Shown here: one piece after another, positions 1 to 10,978 of the stretch | Layout of the letters: every line of letters begins with the position of its first letter | How positions within the stretch are numbered: the first letter of the stretch is position 1 | From: Miscanthus floridulus | Lineage: Eukaryota > Streptophyta > Magnoliopsida > Poales > Poaceae | Assembly: GCF_019320115.1 (NCBI RefSeq) | Contig: NC_089588.1 | Span: 119,781,707-119,845,706 of the forward strand | Direction of reading: 5' to 3' | DNA: 64,000 nucleotides | Translations under genes and position numbers: made by a program | The notes under the pieces: model-generated | The model's input: only the letters and a program-made list of their open reading frames with translations | Told to the model about the DNA's origin: nothing | The model's database searches: none

Positions 1-133
1 GCTTAGATATACTCTAGGCCTGATTTCATATGCATTGTTTTGTTGTTTTGTAGCCTCGCTCTGTACGGCGGCGTGCTCTCTTGCTATTTCGGTGCTCTCA
101 ATGACGCAACCTCTAGGTGTGTGATCGTGGTTT
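1..133 (+). repeat. Duplicate of the RLK1 upstream flank
   Basis: This stretch is nearly the same as 10148-10290 (both run through CTAGGCCTGATTTCATATGC and the following CTCGCTCT, GCTCTCTTGCTATTTCGG and GTGTGTGATCGTGG blocks). It stops at GTGGTTT, exactly where a CACTA terminus begins. It is therefore the left flank of a locus into which the first CACTA element inserted, and the same flank occurs again just upstream of the RLK1 exon. Confidence 0.8.
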
Positions 134-159
134 CACTACTGGAGGCCGTGGCTTTGCCG

Positions 160-712
160 ATTGTTTTTACACTCGGCAAAGAGCCATTTGCACTCGGCAA
201 AGGCTTTGCCGAGTGTAGCACTCGGCAAAGTCCACTCGGTAAAATTTTTCTCGGCAAAGGGTTTTTGCCGAGTGCTTTTTATCGGGGCACTCGGCAAAAT
301 AAAAAAATAATTTTACCGAGTGCTTGGGGCGGCACTTAGCAAAATATTTTCGGCCGTTGCGCGTCGGCTGTTAACGGTTATTTTGCCGAGTGCCTGACCG
401 AGCACTCAGCAATTTTTTTTATATTTTTTTTAAAATTACTTTGCCGAGTGCCCCAGCCCAGGCACTCGGCAAAGTTTTTTTTTTTTTTTTTAAAAGTACT
501 TTGCCGAGTGCCCCTGCCAGGCACTCGGCAAAGTTTTTTTTTTAAATAATGTCTTTGCAGAGTGTCCCTGTTTAGGCACTCGGCAAATAATTTCTGGATT
601 TTTTTAAAAAAAATACTTTGCCGAGTGCCGCGGCGAGGCACTCGGCAAAGATTTTTTTTTTGAAAAAACTTTGCCGAGTGCCTTGCCCATGGCACTCGGC
701 AAAGACCCCGAG
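160..712. repeat. Left subterminal palindrome array of element A
   Basis: Repeated units of CTTTGCCGAGTGCC, a few bases, then GGCACTCGGCAAAG form short hairpins at about 450, 508, 551, 616 and 669, separated by long A/T tracts. More degenerate copies lie at 160-420. Subterminal repeats of this kind are the binding sites of the TnpA-class protein in En/Spm elements; that role here is inferred. Confidence 0.85.
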
Positions 713-743
713 AATTGCAATTTTTTTACATTCCATTGTAACA

Positions 744-747
<4 letters not shown>

Positions 748-805
<58 letters not shown>
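748..805. repeat. (TA)n microsatellite
   Basis: About 29 uninterrupted TA units lie directly inside the left subterminal array of element A. The tyrosine/isoleucine open frames across it are artefacts. Confidence 0.95.
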
Positions 806-809
<4 letters not shown>

Positions 810-1130
810 ATCATCACATCTATATCACCAACATGCATTATATATCACAAGCACACGCATATTTAATAAATCCATCGAAAATCCGTCACAAATGCACCAA
901 AGTTCAACATCACAAGTTTATTATTACAAGTTCAACATCACAAAGTTCAACATCCCTACTGCGGCGACGGAGACTGCTGGTGTGGCCCCCTGGACAGCGG
1001 TGAAGGACCGGACTGCGGCGAATGGTTGACGTGATCAGCCGCCGGTGACACGCTAGCGGGATTGTTTGAACACGCCGATGGAGGCTGCACAAAAGAGAAG
1101 AGATTGCATGTGTTAGACTCAAAATTGAAA

Positions 1131-1285
1131 ATTTCGGCAGCACCTCCCCTGCACGGGGAGGTTTCCAACCTGCAAAAAACAATGGGGGCCGATAATCACA
1201 ACGGCACGAAGGCCGACAATCACAACGGCACGAAGGCCGACAATCACAACGGCACGAAGGCCGACAATCCCAACGGCACGAATGC
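1131..1285. repeat. Hairpin plus 24-bp tandem repeat (copy 1)
   Basis: A perfect hairpin CCTCCCC-TGCACG-GGGAGG is followed by about four copies of a 24-bp unit containing CACAACGGCACGAAGGCC. A closely related hairpin and repeat array occurs at 7567-7770 in the same orientation, so the two blocks bracket the coding part of element A. It may be a minisatellite in the untranslated or intron sequence of the element. Confidence 0.8.
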
Positions 1286-1286
1286 A

Positions 1287-3330
1287 TTAAACTTTCATAC
1301 TCACAGGAGTGAAGTGTCGAACTAGAGCTGGAGCTGGCAGCTGCACTTGGACACCCGATGCTTGCCCGATGGTTTGCATGATCTGATACATGTCCGCCAT
1401 CTGCTTCTTCGTGGCCTCTAGCTCTACGGTCAGGTGCGCTTGCGTCTCCCTTGTCTCTGCCAGCTCGGCCTGCAGTGTTTCAATCACATGTTTCAGTATT
1501 GCAAATCTGATCAATGTGTGTAACGTTCAATGTACGACGAGTGAAATCGGAATTACCTGAAGTTCATCGACCTGCGACAGTGTTGGAGTAGGCCGTGCAC
1601 GTATGGGAAGGCTTCTGGCCGTGCTTCGTGCCCTCACGTCGGAGAGAGAGGGTGTAGAGCTTGAGGAGTCAGCGACGTCTGCAATCCACAACCGCCCATG
1701 CTTCCTGCCTTGCCCCAGCCTCACAATCACCTCTGTCTCAAGGGGCTCAGTGCTCAGATTGTGATCTGAGCCACAGAGCGCCCTAACCGCCTCCGTGTAG
1801 TCTCTGACCTTAGCGTGGACGCTCGGGTCAGAGTAAGCCTGGGCAGGGGCATCCGGGTTGAAGACGACACCGGGTTTCATCGGGCCCATGTGGGACACAG
1901 CCCATGCCTCAAACTCCGACACCGGCACGTCTGGGTGTGCCACCTCCTACGAGAAAGATGGCAAGATGATTAGAAATCAGGCAAAATTGAGCGTTAGAAT
2001 AGATAAATGACATCTCGTACAAGTGCCCGCTTGAATGCAGGGAGGTTGCGGCTGCCTTGGTGGTGAGTTGGAGCGGTCCTCAGTGCCCGCTTCCGCTTGC
2101 CTTGCTCGTGCTTTACGATGTACGCCGGGTCAAGGTACCTATCCATGATCCTCGACCATGCCGATCTATGCGACATGCACCACGAGGCCGGCACCTACAC
2201 ATCATCAAGTGTTTGACATATAAGAAGATCAATTCTGGACCTACTAAATCTCAAAACGAATCAATATTATTCACCTACCTGAAGGTACTGCTCCTTGGTC
2301 AGCGCCACCTTTCTTGCGTCGGTTTTGTTGAGGAGCTCTTTCTTGATGGACATGTAGTAGTCGACGTGGGCCTAGAGTCGCTCCTCGTGAATCATGTCGC
2401 CAACGTACTTCTTACAGGCTCTGTGTGCCATCTGATCCGCTAGGGTCTCTCTACCTTCTTCAGCCTTGAAGTACCTCTGCATACAAACACGATGTATCCG
2501 TTCATTATTTCAATAAAAGACTTAAGCAATGGAGGAGATGTATTGAGCTATGTTGTGAGACACTTACCCAAAAGTCCACCAAAACCCGCTCCTGCTTGTT
2601 GTCCTGCTCGTCATCCGAGCCGAGCTTGTACCTATCCCACGACCAGGCTGGCTCCCACCTCCCCTCTTTCAAGTCCACAAGGCCGGGGAAGTGTTTCCTG
2701 CACAGACATCCCAGGACGGTAGCGGGGGTGCGTGGGGGGTCAAGAGCACCCGCTAGAACTAGCCAGCCCCTGCATAAGCGATTACGAAAAATTATCAGTT
2801 TCTCTTTTGATTTTCAACGTATCATATGAAGTACTAGTGATAACATCTATAGTTACTTACCTTCTTCCCACAGGACGAACCAGTGGGCGTCGATCAGGAA
2901 GCGAAACCGGAGGAAGGCTTGTGGGACCTCGCAGGTAGGGAGACAACTGAGCAGAACTGTCCTCCGTCTGCTGAGTCCCCTCGTCCCCCAACAGAGTGTC
3001 TGTGGTCGTGCCTGTGGCCGCCACGTGGTCCTCCGGGGTAGGAGACGGGTCCTCCGGCTGGTCGAGAGCCAAGGGAGGAGGCGGGTCCCTCCTGGGGTGA
3101 CCCCGGCCCCTCCCCCTCCCCATGCGGGGGTGACCCAGGCATGCTCTCGCCACTGGGGGCGAAGACGTCCCCTCGCCTCCATCAGGAGGGTGTAGCCTTT
3201 GGTACACCAAGAGCACCTGCCTCGGTGAATGGTTGTCCACCATCTTTGTTCTGTCACCTGCAATGTACAAAGAATGAACAACAAGCGTTAGTACATACAT
3301 GTCAAATAGTTCAAAATGAATAAACATAAC
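1287..3330 (-). pseudogene. Transposase_24-like (Ptta/En/Spm) gene, decayed
   Basis: The minus strand carries separate open pieces at about 3327-2857, 1943-1527 and 1514-1287. The 1943-1527 piece encodes a segment with the pattern VRLGQGRKHGRLW, which resembles the conserved core of the plant Ptta/En/Spm Transposase_24 family (second, TnpA-like protein of CACTA elements). The 1514-1287 piece reads as a coiled coil (TLQAELAETRETQAHLTVEL), also typical of the C-terminus of that family. The 5' part is rich in Pro, Arg and Gly. Exon joins could not be fixed, so the gene may be spliced or broken. It lies downstream of the Tnp2 gene on the same strand. Expected role: binding subterminal repeats during transposition. 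Confidence 0.55.
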
Positions 3331-3362
3331 AAAATTTAATAAAAAACATAGTATTACATGGT

Positions 3363-6300
3363 TTAGGAATAATCTTCATGATTGGGGTCATAGGTCTCAT
3401 CATCACTGTCAAAATTGTCCAAATGGGCAACACTATTCGAAGGTTCTGTGTCTTCTTCATTGTCTTTGCCTAAATGGAATCGCTCAAGCATTTGAATGTC
3501 CTTCGGATTTAGCACTACATCTCGAGGGTCCTCGTCATCAACCATTTCATTGTCTACTTCCATGGTGGTCATCACACCAGGTAAGACTATCTCAAAGCTC
3601 CCTTGTAGCCCATCTGCTTGATAGAACTCTCCATCATATGTGTTTGTATCGAAGGTGTAATCTTCATCGTTTGGAACAGGTAGTTTACCGTGTGAAGATA
3701 CCTAGTGCACAATAGACCAACCCTTAAGATGGTCTTTGTCTTGGCACGCGTATGGCGTATGATACACCTGCACGGCCTGTTGAGCCACAATATGGACATC
3801 TTTTCCTTTATAGTCGGAATCATGCCTAATCTCGACTAGCCCAAGATGAGGGGTCCGTCTTGTTCGTGCAGGATCAAACCAGTGGCACTTGAATATGACA
3901 GGAGTAAGAGGTACCCGGCCCTCATATTCAAGTTCATAGATCTCCTCAATTATTCCGTAGTATTCAACGCCATTAGTGCCCGGCGTAAAAACTTGGCTGT
4001 TGGTGGTTTTCTGACCGGGCCAAGTCTGCTCGTGTCTTGATGTGTGGAAGCGATATCCGTTCACGTCATAACCGGTATATGACTTCACCCTTAACTTGAA
4101 GCCGTTTGCAACCTGTCTCAACTCATCACTCATGGACGCATTGGTTTGCACCTGCAAGCTCAAGCATGATACATCGTTATACTATTGGAACGTACGAGCT
4201 ACTAAGGAATATCGACGAACATACGACCTTTTGTTTGAACCAAGAAATGAAATCAGTCCTCCTAGCTCCCGCACCCTCTGAAAGAAGGGTATCATGTTCG
4301 TGCGGGGTAGGATCCCTTGATTGATGCCACTCTTGACAAACAAATTCCCTATACCAAAGAGAATCAATGGGGTTCGATACAGAATAGTGACGTCGTATTG
4401 AAACAAGTTCGTTGAGAACTTACTTAATGAATGGCGCAACCTCGACAAGGTTGGTGAACACATATAGCGTGATTCTGCGCCACTCTTTTGGATCCAATCT
4501 CTTGGGGGTCGATCCACTTGCGCTGCCTAGTTGGCATTTAAAAAGGCTGAGGGTCGATTCAACTTCGCCAACATTGTAATGAGAGGGTGGATTATGCTTG
4601 CTAGGAAGGTTCAGCTTGTAGTAGGATGTCGTGAAGTTTGCAACCTCCTCCCGAATGCTTGCCTCTGCAATGGAAGCCTCAATTCTAGCTTTATTTGTAC
4701 ATTTCTTGCGAAGAGTCTTTAGACATCGCTCGATTGGATAGTACCAACGGGCCTGCACAAGCCCCCCCCAACTATGCCTCGGTCGGGAGGTGCACAATCA
4801 GATGCTGCATCAGCAAGAAGAAGCCAGGTGGAAAGATCTTCTCAAGCTCACAGACCAACTCAGGTGCCATAGTTTCCAATTCTGTAATGACGGTCGAAGA
4901 TAGCTCCTTGGCACAAAGCTGGCGAAAGAAGTAGCTCAACTTTACCAGCACTAGCCAGACATGCTCAGGGACATAGCCTCGAACCATCGACGGAAGTATG
5001 CGCTCAATCCATATGTGGTAGTCATGACTCTTCATCCCGTTGACTCGTAGAGTCTCTAAGTTCACTCCCCTGCTCAGATTCGTTGCATACCCATCAGGGT
5101 ACATTAAATTCTTGATCCATCGAAGTACTTCCCTCCTTTGATCGATTTTCAAGATATAGGGGGCCCTAGGCCTTCTCCACTGCTTTCCTGTTGCAGGAGG
5201 CCGCATCTCTAGGTTTGGCCTATCGCACAACGTCACCAGGTCTACTCTAGCCTTAGGGTTGTCCTTAGACTTGTCAGTGTCTATGGGCGTTGCCCAAAGT
5301 GCCTCAGTGATATTCTTTTCAGTGTGCATGACATCAATGTTATGGGGTAGTAGGAGGTCATCGAAATAGGGGAGCCTTGTCAAGCCAGACTTATGAGTCC
5401 ACATATGTTGCTCACCATATCCCACAAAACCACCATCTTCGTTGGGCATGAGAGCATCTATCTGAGCACGAAACCTCCGCCCCAGTCCTCAAGTGCGGTC
5501 TAGGGTCTGTCACTTTAACACCTTTCATAAAGCTCTTGACGTCTTCTCTGAATGGATGGTCAAGAGGGAGGAATTGATGATGTTTGTCGAACGACAAATA
5601 CTTGCCACCCTTCTTCAACCATATGAACCTCACAGCTTCCTTGCATATTGGGCACGAGAACTTCCCCTGAACACACCAGGCGCACATTAACCCGTACGCT
5701 AGGAAGTCGTGCAGTGAGTAGTGGTACCAGACGTGCATTTTGAAGCTAGTCTTCATAGCTCGGTCGTATGTCCACACCCCTTTGACCCAAACATCAATCA
5801 ACTCATCTATCATAGGCTCCATGAAGACACCCATATTACTCCCCGGGTGTCCAGGGATTATCAACGATAGGAACACGGTATGCCGTTGAAAGGAGACGTC
5901 GGGGGGGGGGGGGAGATTTAGGGGGATGACGAACATGGGCCAACATCTGTATGGTGCAGCCATCATGCCATATGGATTGAACCCATCTGTTGCCAGCGCG
6001 ACACGTACATTACAAGCCTCCTCTGCTTTGAGAGGATGCCGCGAATTAAAGTACTTCCATGCATCAGCATCGGATGGATGTACCATCTTCTCAGGATTGT
6101 ATCGTGTGCCGTTTTTGTGCCATGTCATCTGTTTCGCGGATTCCTCGGTCATGAATAGCCGTTGGAGCCTCGGTAGGAACGAAAGGTGTCGTAGGACTCT
6201 CATGGGGATCTTAAGCTGCCTCTTCTGGCCATCGCCTGAGTCTACCTCCACGTACCTAAAGGATTTACACTTCGGGCAGTACTTTGCATCTGCGTGTTCT

Positions 6301-6965
6301 TTCCTAAATAGGACGCACCCCTTTGGACACACATGTATCTTGTCATACGGCATCTTAAGTGCAAGAAGGAGCTTCTCTGACTCATACAAGTTCTTCGGCA
6401 TAATGTGTGTCTTTGGTAGCATATCGCTCCACACGGCCACCATCTTGTCGAAGCCTTCTCGACTTAGGTTTAACTCGGCCTTCAACCCCATTACGCGACC
6501 AATGGCATCTAGCTGAGAAACATTAGTATGATCGTGAAGGGGTCTCTGTGCCGAGTCCAACATCAGGTAGAAGGCATCTGCGGCAGCCTCCATCTCCTCC
6601 TTGTCACGTCCTTCAGCGAACTGAGCTTGGTGCGTGTCATCCAGCATGTCTGCTACCCCGGCATCATCATCGAAAGCCTCGAGCCGTGGTCTCACTACCT
6701 CCTCCCTGATACGATCGGCTTCACCATGGTGGATCCACCGGTGGTAGCCCAGAGTAAATCCAAACTTCACAATATGTTTACCCATGGTTAACCTATCTTT
6801 CCTTCTTCTGTTGTCACAACCGATGCACGGACAAACCACTAGAGAATGGCCTCCAGCACTCTCGCCAAATGCATGCTGTAAGAATTCTTTGACCTTGACT
6901 ATAAATAGCAAATCGTAATCATGCTTGTCTCTCCAGAGCGTGTACATCCACTCACGGTCCTCCAT
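3363..6965 (-). pseudogene. Tnp2-type CACTA transposase, frameshifted
   Basis: From the ATG at 6965 the minus strand reads an N-terminal transposase-associated domain with Cys residues (CPCIGCDN) and the WIHHGE signature. Next come a zinc-knuckle block (CPKGCVLF, CPKCKSFRY) and the Transposase_21 core with DGFNPYGMM and a PICKEAVRFIWLKKGGK block. The frame shifts at about 5450-5480 (next frame begins PNEDGGFVGYGEQHMW), and the part with the DVMHTEKN motif runs to 4772. A further change at about 4780 moves the DUF4218-like part to 4797-4420. The DUF4216 part (GVEYYGIIEEIYELEYEG) is at about 4163-3702. A run of 14 G at about 5897-5910 sits inside the coding region and may change length. Other Tnp2 genes are continuous through these blocks, so this copy cannot make a complete transposase as it stands; introns explain only some of the breaks. 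Confidence 0.8.
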
Positions 6966-7078
6966 CCTTTAACAGACGTATCAGCACATATGAGTCACCA
7001 TCAATTGCATCTATGTGGTGTCCCTACTCTCTAATAGATGAGGATAGGTCCTAATCCCACCCGTGGATCCATAGATGA

Positions 7079-7247
7079 GGTTAGTTTCCATGCTCCGCTC
7101 CTATCCGAGATAGAATTTCGGCAGCACCTCCCTGCTGTTCTCCCGATACACGTCCTGCAAGGGAGAGTGTGTATCCGGAGAATAACAGGGGGGTGATGCC
7201 GAAACACCATCTCGGACCAGAGCGGACCATGGAAACTAACCCATCTA
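7079..7247. repeat. Imperfect inverted repeat upstream of Tnp2
   Basis: The left arm starts GGTTAGTTTCCATGCTCCGC and contains TTTCGGCAGCACC. The right arm is its near reverse complement, ending CCATGGAAACTAACCC. Arms are about 80 bases with a few mismatches and almost no loop. It lies 110-280 bases upstream of the Tnp2 start codon, so it is probably in the promoter or leader of that gene. If transcribed it would fold into a miRNA-like stem. Confidence 0.75.
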
Positions 7248-7566
7248 CGCATCCGCGGGCTGTCCAAAAAACATGGACAATCCGAAACAGAAATGCTCAC
7301 AGATATGCAAAGATCTGCATACCTCCAAAGATATCTCTTTCGGACGGGAGACGCCTAACTAGGCTACACCGATCTACGACGATAGACAAGAGGAAAAAGA
7401 GGTGATTTATACCTAGGGTGTCGGTGAAGTTAGGCTAGCGAGGCAGTGGCGAGTCGAAGCAGTGGTGAGGCAACACAGTGCAGGCAGACCCACGACGCCA
7501 ACGAAGACGATCGGGGACCTCCGACAGGTCCTGCTCTGCAAAAGAAGAAACACGACACTATAAGTT

Positions 7567-7770
7567 CAAAATTTGGTAGCACCTCCCCTGCATGGGGAGG
7601 TTTCCAAAACCCGCAAAAAACAACGGCACGAAGGCCGACAATCACAAACGGCACGAAGGCCAATAAGCATAGCGGCACGAAGGCAGACATCACAACGGCA
7701 CAAAGGCCGACAATCACAAACAGCACGAAGGCCGATAAGCACAGCGGCACGAAGGCCGAGCGGAGAAAGG
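7567..7770. repeat. Hairpin plus tandem repeat (copy 2)
   Basis: This repeats the arrangement at 1131-1285: a hairpin CCTCCCC-TGCATG-GGGAGG, then about six imperfect copies of a unit around AACGGCACGAAGGCC with alternating spacers (GACAATCACA and GATAAGCACAGC). The orientation is the same as copy 1. Confidence 0.8.
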
Positions 7771-7849
7771 GTGGATATACCTTGCCCACGCTCGTAGGCG
7801 GTTCGGTGACGGTAGGGGCGTCGGCGGGACGGGCACGTGGAGAAGACGG

Positions 7850-8085
7850 CCGAGGCACCTCCTCCTCCCCTCCACCTCGGCTTCCTCCCCTTCTCCCCCT
7901 CTCCCCTTCTCCTCCTCCTTCCTCTCCTCCTCCTCCTCCTTCCTTTTTCTTCTCTTTTTTCCTTCTCCTTCTTCTTCCTTTTCCTTCTCTTTCTTTCTCC
8001 TCTTTTTTCTTCCTTCTTCTCCTCCCTTCTTCTTCTTACTGCTGCTTCCTCCTCCTTCTTCCAAGCCGACGGCAAGACTAGGGGA
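7850..8085. repeat. Polypyrimidine tract
   Basis: About 235 bases are almost only C and T on the plus strand (CTCCTCC and TTCTTCC runs). The Lys/Glu- or Leu/Ser-rich open frames across it are composition artefacts. Confidence 0.9.
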
Positions 8086-8194
8086 GCACGGGGGCGCGCG
8101 GGGCCGGCGCGTGCAGGGGAGGGTGGCAGCACGCGCGGACGGCGGCGGCATGCGCCTAGGAGCCACGAGGCGTGGCAGCAACGGCCGGGATGGG

Positions 8195-8600
8195 GGGTGC
8201 TCGGGGGCGGCGATGCAGGGGCGGGGGGCGGCACTGGCGGGCCGGGGATGCGCACGTTCGGGACCGAGCAGAGCGGGGCGGGCGGCGCGGCCGGGCTGGG
8301 GGGGGCTCGGGGGCGGGCGATGCAGGGGCGGGGGGCGACGCGGTGGCGGGGGGCGCGCCCGGCGCGGCGGAGCGGGGGTGGCGGCGCTGGCGGGGCCGGG
8401 GATGCGCGTGCCGGGACCAAGCAGAGCGGGCAGGCGGCGCGGCCGGGCTGGGGGTGCTCGGGGGGCGGGACGATGCAGGGGTGGGGGCTCGCCGGCGTGG
8501 GCGCGCCGGTGCGCGGAGCGGGTGGGTGGCGGCGCTGGCGGGCTGGGGATGCGCGCGCCGAGATCGAGCAGAGCGGGCGGGCGGATAGGGTTCTGGGGTG
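8195..8600. repeat. GC-rich minisatellite, about 150-bp unit
   Basis: Three units starting near 8231, 8383 and 8530 share GGCGCTGGCGGG, GGGGATGCGC, then GAGCAGAGCGGG and GATGCAGGGG. Period is about 147-152 bases. Overlapping open frames in several frames and both strands are by-products of the high GC content. Confidence 0.75.
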
Positions 8601-8639
8601 GTGGGGTGGGGATTTTTGGGCGGCGGCCCATTTTCTATT

Positions 8640-8890
8640 GGGACTTTGCCGAGTGCTCCAGAAAGGGGCACTCGGCAAATTTTTTTTAAAAAAACATATT
8701 TTGCCGAGTGTAAGCCTTGGGCACTCGGCAATTTTTTTTAATTTTTTAAAACTTATTTTGCCAAGTGCCAGCGCCCGGCACTCGGCAATTTTTTTTTATT
8801 TTTGAAAATCAACTTTGCCGAGTGCCCCCTGGGCCGGCACTCAGCAAAGCCCACTTTGCCGAGTGCCCCCCATGGCACTCGGCAAATTTT
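8640..8890. repeat. Second subterminal palindrome array of element A
   Basis: Five hairpins of TTTGCCGAGTGC / GCACTCGGCAAA type occur at about 8643, 8700, 8755, 8812 and 8855, separated by A/T tracts, in the same style as 160-712. Confidence 0.85.
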
Positions 8891-9345
8891 TTTTTGATTT
8901 TGGGCCCAAATTTTTTTCTGTGGCCTTGTGACAGTATTTCAAACTCTATTTTAAAATTTGGGGCAATTTTGACTTTTTTGATATATTTCATTAGTTTATT
9001 TCGTTTTGTCAAATTTTTTGGGATATTTCAAATTTGAACTGCAGGTACATGGAATAATGGACTTTGGTCATCCAAAAATTGATACTCATGATATTTGGGG
9101 TATGTTTAGGCCGTATCCAGGAACTCACATGAAATCTCGAGCATCTCGTTGACGTAACATGTTGAGGTACTTGCCGGAAATGTGATTTTAAATTATATAA
9201 AATGCAAACGAAGTCCGAAAATCACGAAACTTGTCGAGGCGTCGTGTTATCGCATGTGGAGGCTGTGGTAAAAAATTGTGAAGGTTTCGAGCAAGTTGTG
9301 ATGTCGGATGCCAAAAAGCCAGACATCTCCACATGTGATCACAAC
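8890..9345. repeat. Single arm of the fold-back family
   Basis: The order of blocks (long T tract, TTTGAACTGCAGGTAC, GGCCGTATCCAGGAAC, GAAGTCCGAAAATCACGAAAC, GGAGGCTGTGGTAAAAAATTG) matches the left arms of the fold-back elements at 39050-39450 and 63280-63735. Here the inverted partner arm is missing, so this is an unpaired or truncated arm. Confidence 0.7.
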
Positions 9346-10147
9346 CCAAACGACTAACCCTAAACAACCCACCTACACACACACAAACAACAAAGCCCAC
9401 CGCATGCTATTGTTGCTAAGCTTATCACCAATCCACAATAGCGATAGGCAGCTCTAACTTCCCATGGTGAACATTAGCCAAAGGTCTTAACATGCCACCA
9501 CTTACTCATAACAAGCCAGATATTGAAAAGAGACAAAATCAACATCAAAGTTTCAGCACTCGACAAAATCTACAACTACAGTCAACAACTTTTTTATTTG
9601 AAACGTTTAGGGTGTCAAATATATAATACAAGATTCTTAAATTTAAAGTTAAAAGAATATCATCCATAAAATATATATTGACCAGTGTTATGTAGCTGAG
9701 ATAATATGAAGCTCGAGAGAATGTTGAAGTTGTGGATTCAAATCCTGCAAACACATTTTTCTTTTTCTTTTTCTTTTTCTTTTTCTTTTTCTTTTTTCTA
9801 TATCACCATTTTGTGGCTAGAATTGCCGGTGATGCTATTTGGTTTCACTACCGCTTTTGGTGTGGGGTTTTTAAAGTGAAAAATTACATGACAAGCCATA
9901 ATAAATAGTAGCCATGTATTTATTTTTCGTTAAAAACACAATTTTTATCCGATTCCCACCCTCCTAAAAAATTGATTAGTAAGAGTTGACCCTCTAAACT
10001 ACCATTCCTCTTCTCATCAAAACTTTAACTCCCACGAAATAAACAAAAGATTCCTAAAGTCTATATACCCCTATCTCCAACTCCCATTTCCTATTTTAAA
10101 TTACCCCCAACTAAACATGCCGTGGGGGGTGTGGCAGGTTTCATATG
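9346..10147. other. Gene-free stretch with a (TTTTTC)n microsatellite
   Basis: No coding or RNA gene was seen. A TTTTTC hexamer microsatellite of about seven units lies at about 9755-9797. The rest is AT-rich and unassigned. Confidence 0.6.
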
Positions 10148-10290
10148 GAGCGAGCTTAGATCGATATACTCTAGGCCTGATTTCATATGCATTGTTTTGT
10201 TGTTTTGTAGCCTCGCTCTCTACGGCGGCGTGCTCTCTTGCTATTTCGGTGCTCTCAATGACGCAACCTAGGTGTGTGATCGTGGTTTGC
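10148..10290 (+). repeat. RLK1 upstream flank, second copy of 1-133
   Basis: Nearly identical to 1-133, including CTAGGCCTGATTTCATATGC and TGCTCTCTTGCTATTTCGG. This copy continues past the point where the other is interrupted by a CACTA terminus and leads into the RLK1 signal-peptide exon, so it shows the uninterrupted sequence. Confidence 0.8.
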
Positions 10291-10441
10291 ATTGCACTAA
10301 TCGACGAATGCGGCGTGACGTATATATCTGGCGAGGAATACAATGACACAGAATGGACCCCGCGATCTGATATCAGGACAGTGTTCGTATAGGCCGGGCC
10401 ATATGTGGAGGATCGGACAAGACGTAGGAAAAAAGAAGAAC

Positions 10442-10526
10442 ATGTTCTGGGGAGGTTACCTTGTTATATTGCTGGTTGCCATGAGTTTGAGCTTCGTTGG
10501 CATTCATGGCCAACCAGATAGTCTTG
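10442..10526 (+). pseudogene. RLK1: signal-peptide exon of a malectin/LRR receptor kinase
   Basis: The exon starts at ATG 10442 and reads a hydrophobic signal peptide ending IHGQPDSLG. It stops at a GTAAGC-like donor (10527). The same exon with the same phase and ending (IHGQLDSLG) begins RLK2 at 16587 and RLK3 at 47294. No malectin-like, LRR or kinase exon follows before the next copy. Only an intron remnant is found at 11910-12190. This is a relic of a first tandem copy whose body was lost or replaced by transposons. Confidence 0.75.
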
Positions 10527-10978
10527 GTAAGCTTTATAAACTTTAATTTCTCTTTCTAGACTAGTATATGTTATTGGATCATATATATATTTATTATATC
10601 TCTTCCCATAATAACTAACTAATAAACGTTGGATTCTTTGTTCGTTTACACAAAACTAGCTCTCATCGATCAAGTGAAGCAAGAACCTACTCATCGTGAA
10701 ACTCAAAATTTTGAGATGAATACACATCACAATTAAAGGAAAACAACTGCTACTAGTTGTGCTTCTTCGGTAGTAATATTGAGGTGCATATGAGATTACT
10801 AAACTTTAGGATTGTTTATTTAAGCTCAGCTATGCTATAGTAGTCGACCGTAGCAGTTTGGTTGTGGAACACAAACACAGTCGGTCAATTGCAATAATAG
10901 ATGACACTAGCACCGGAAGACCAAACAAGGACTTGTTCGGCTACATGTCAATCCACTTCAATCTACAATGAAAAAAAA
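10527..10978. other. RLK1 first-intron remnant
   Basis: AT-rich sequence after the donor. It holds no exon. Near 10905-10960 it contains ACAAGGACTTGTTCGG-type sequence that resembles the end of a common grass MITE. Confidence 0.4.

Larger units (their letters stand above)
134..9345. mobile_element. CACTA (En/Spm) element A, right end not found
   Basis: The left terminus reads CACTACTGGAGGCCG and is followed by an array of TTTGCCGAGTGC palindromes. Inside are a Transposase_24-like gene and a Tnp2-type transposase gene, both on the minus strand, which is normal autonomous CACTA content. A second array of the same palindromes lies at 8640-8890. After it comes a sequence that in two other elements of the window is internal (8890-9345), so the right part may be a nested or rearranged copy. 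No matching TAGTG terminus or 3-bp target duplication was seen, so the right boundary is approximate. Confidence 0.7.

Noticed and set aside
430..712. CRISPR-like look of evenly spaced palindromic repeats
   Set aside because: The repeats are CACTA subterminal hairpins with A/T spacers of variable length, in a plant genome, without cas genes.
572..866. Frames with Tyr-Ile repeats
   Set aside because: Translation of the (TA)n microsatellite.
7566..8678. 370-codon minus-strand frame and overlapping long frames on both strands
   Set aside because: They cross a polypyrimidine tract and a GC-rich minisatellite; Pro/Arg/Ala or Lys/Glu composition, no domain, all frames open because of composition.
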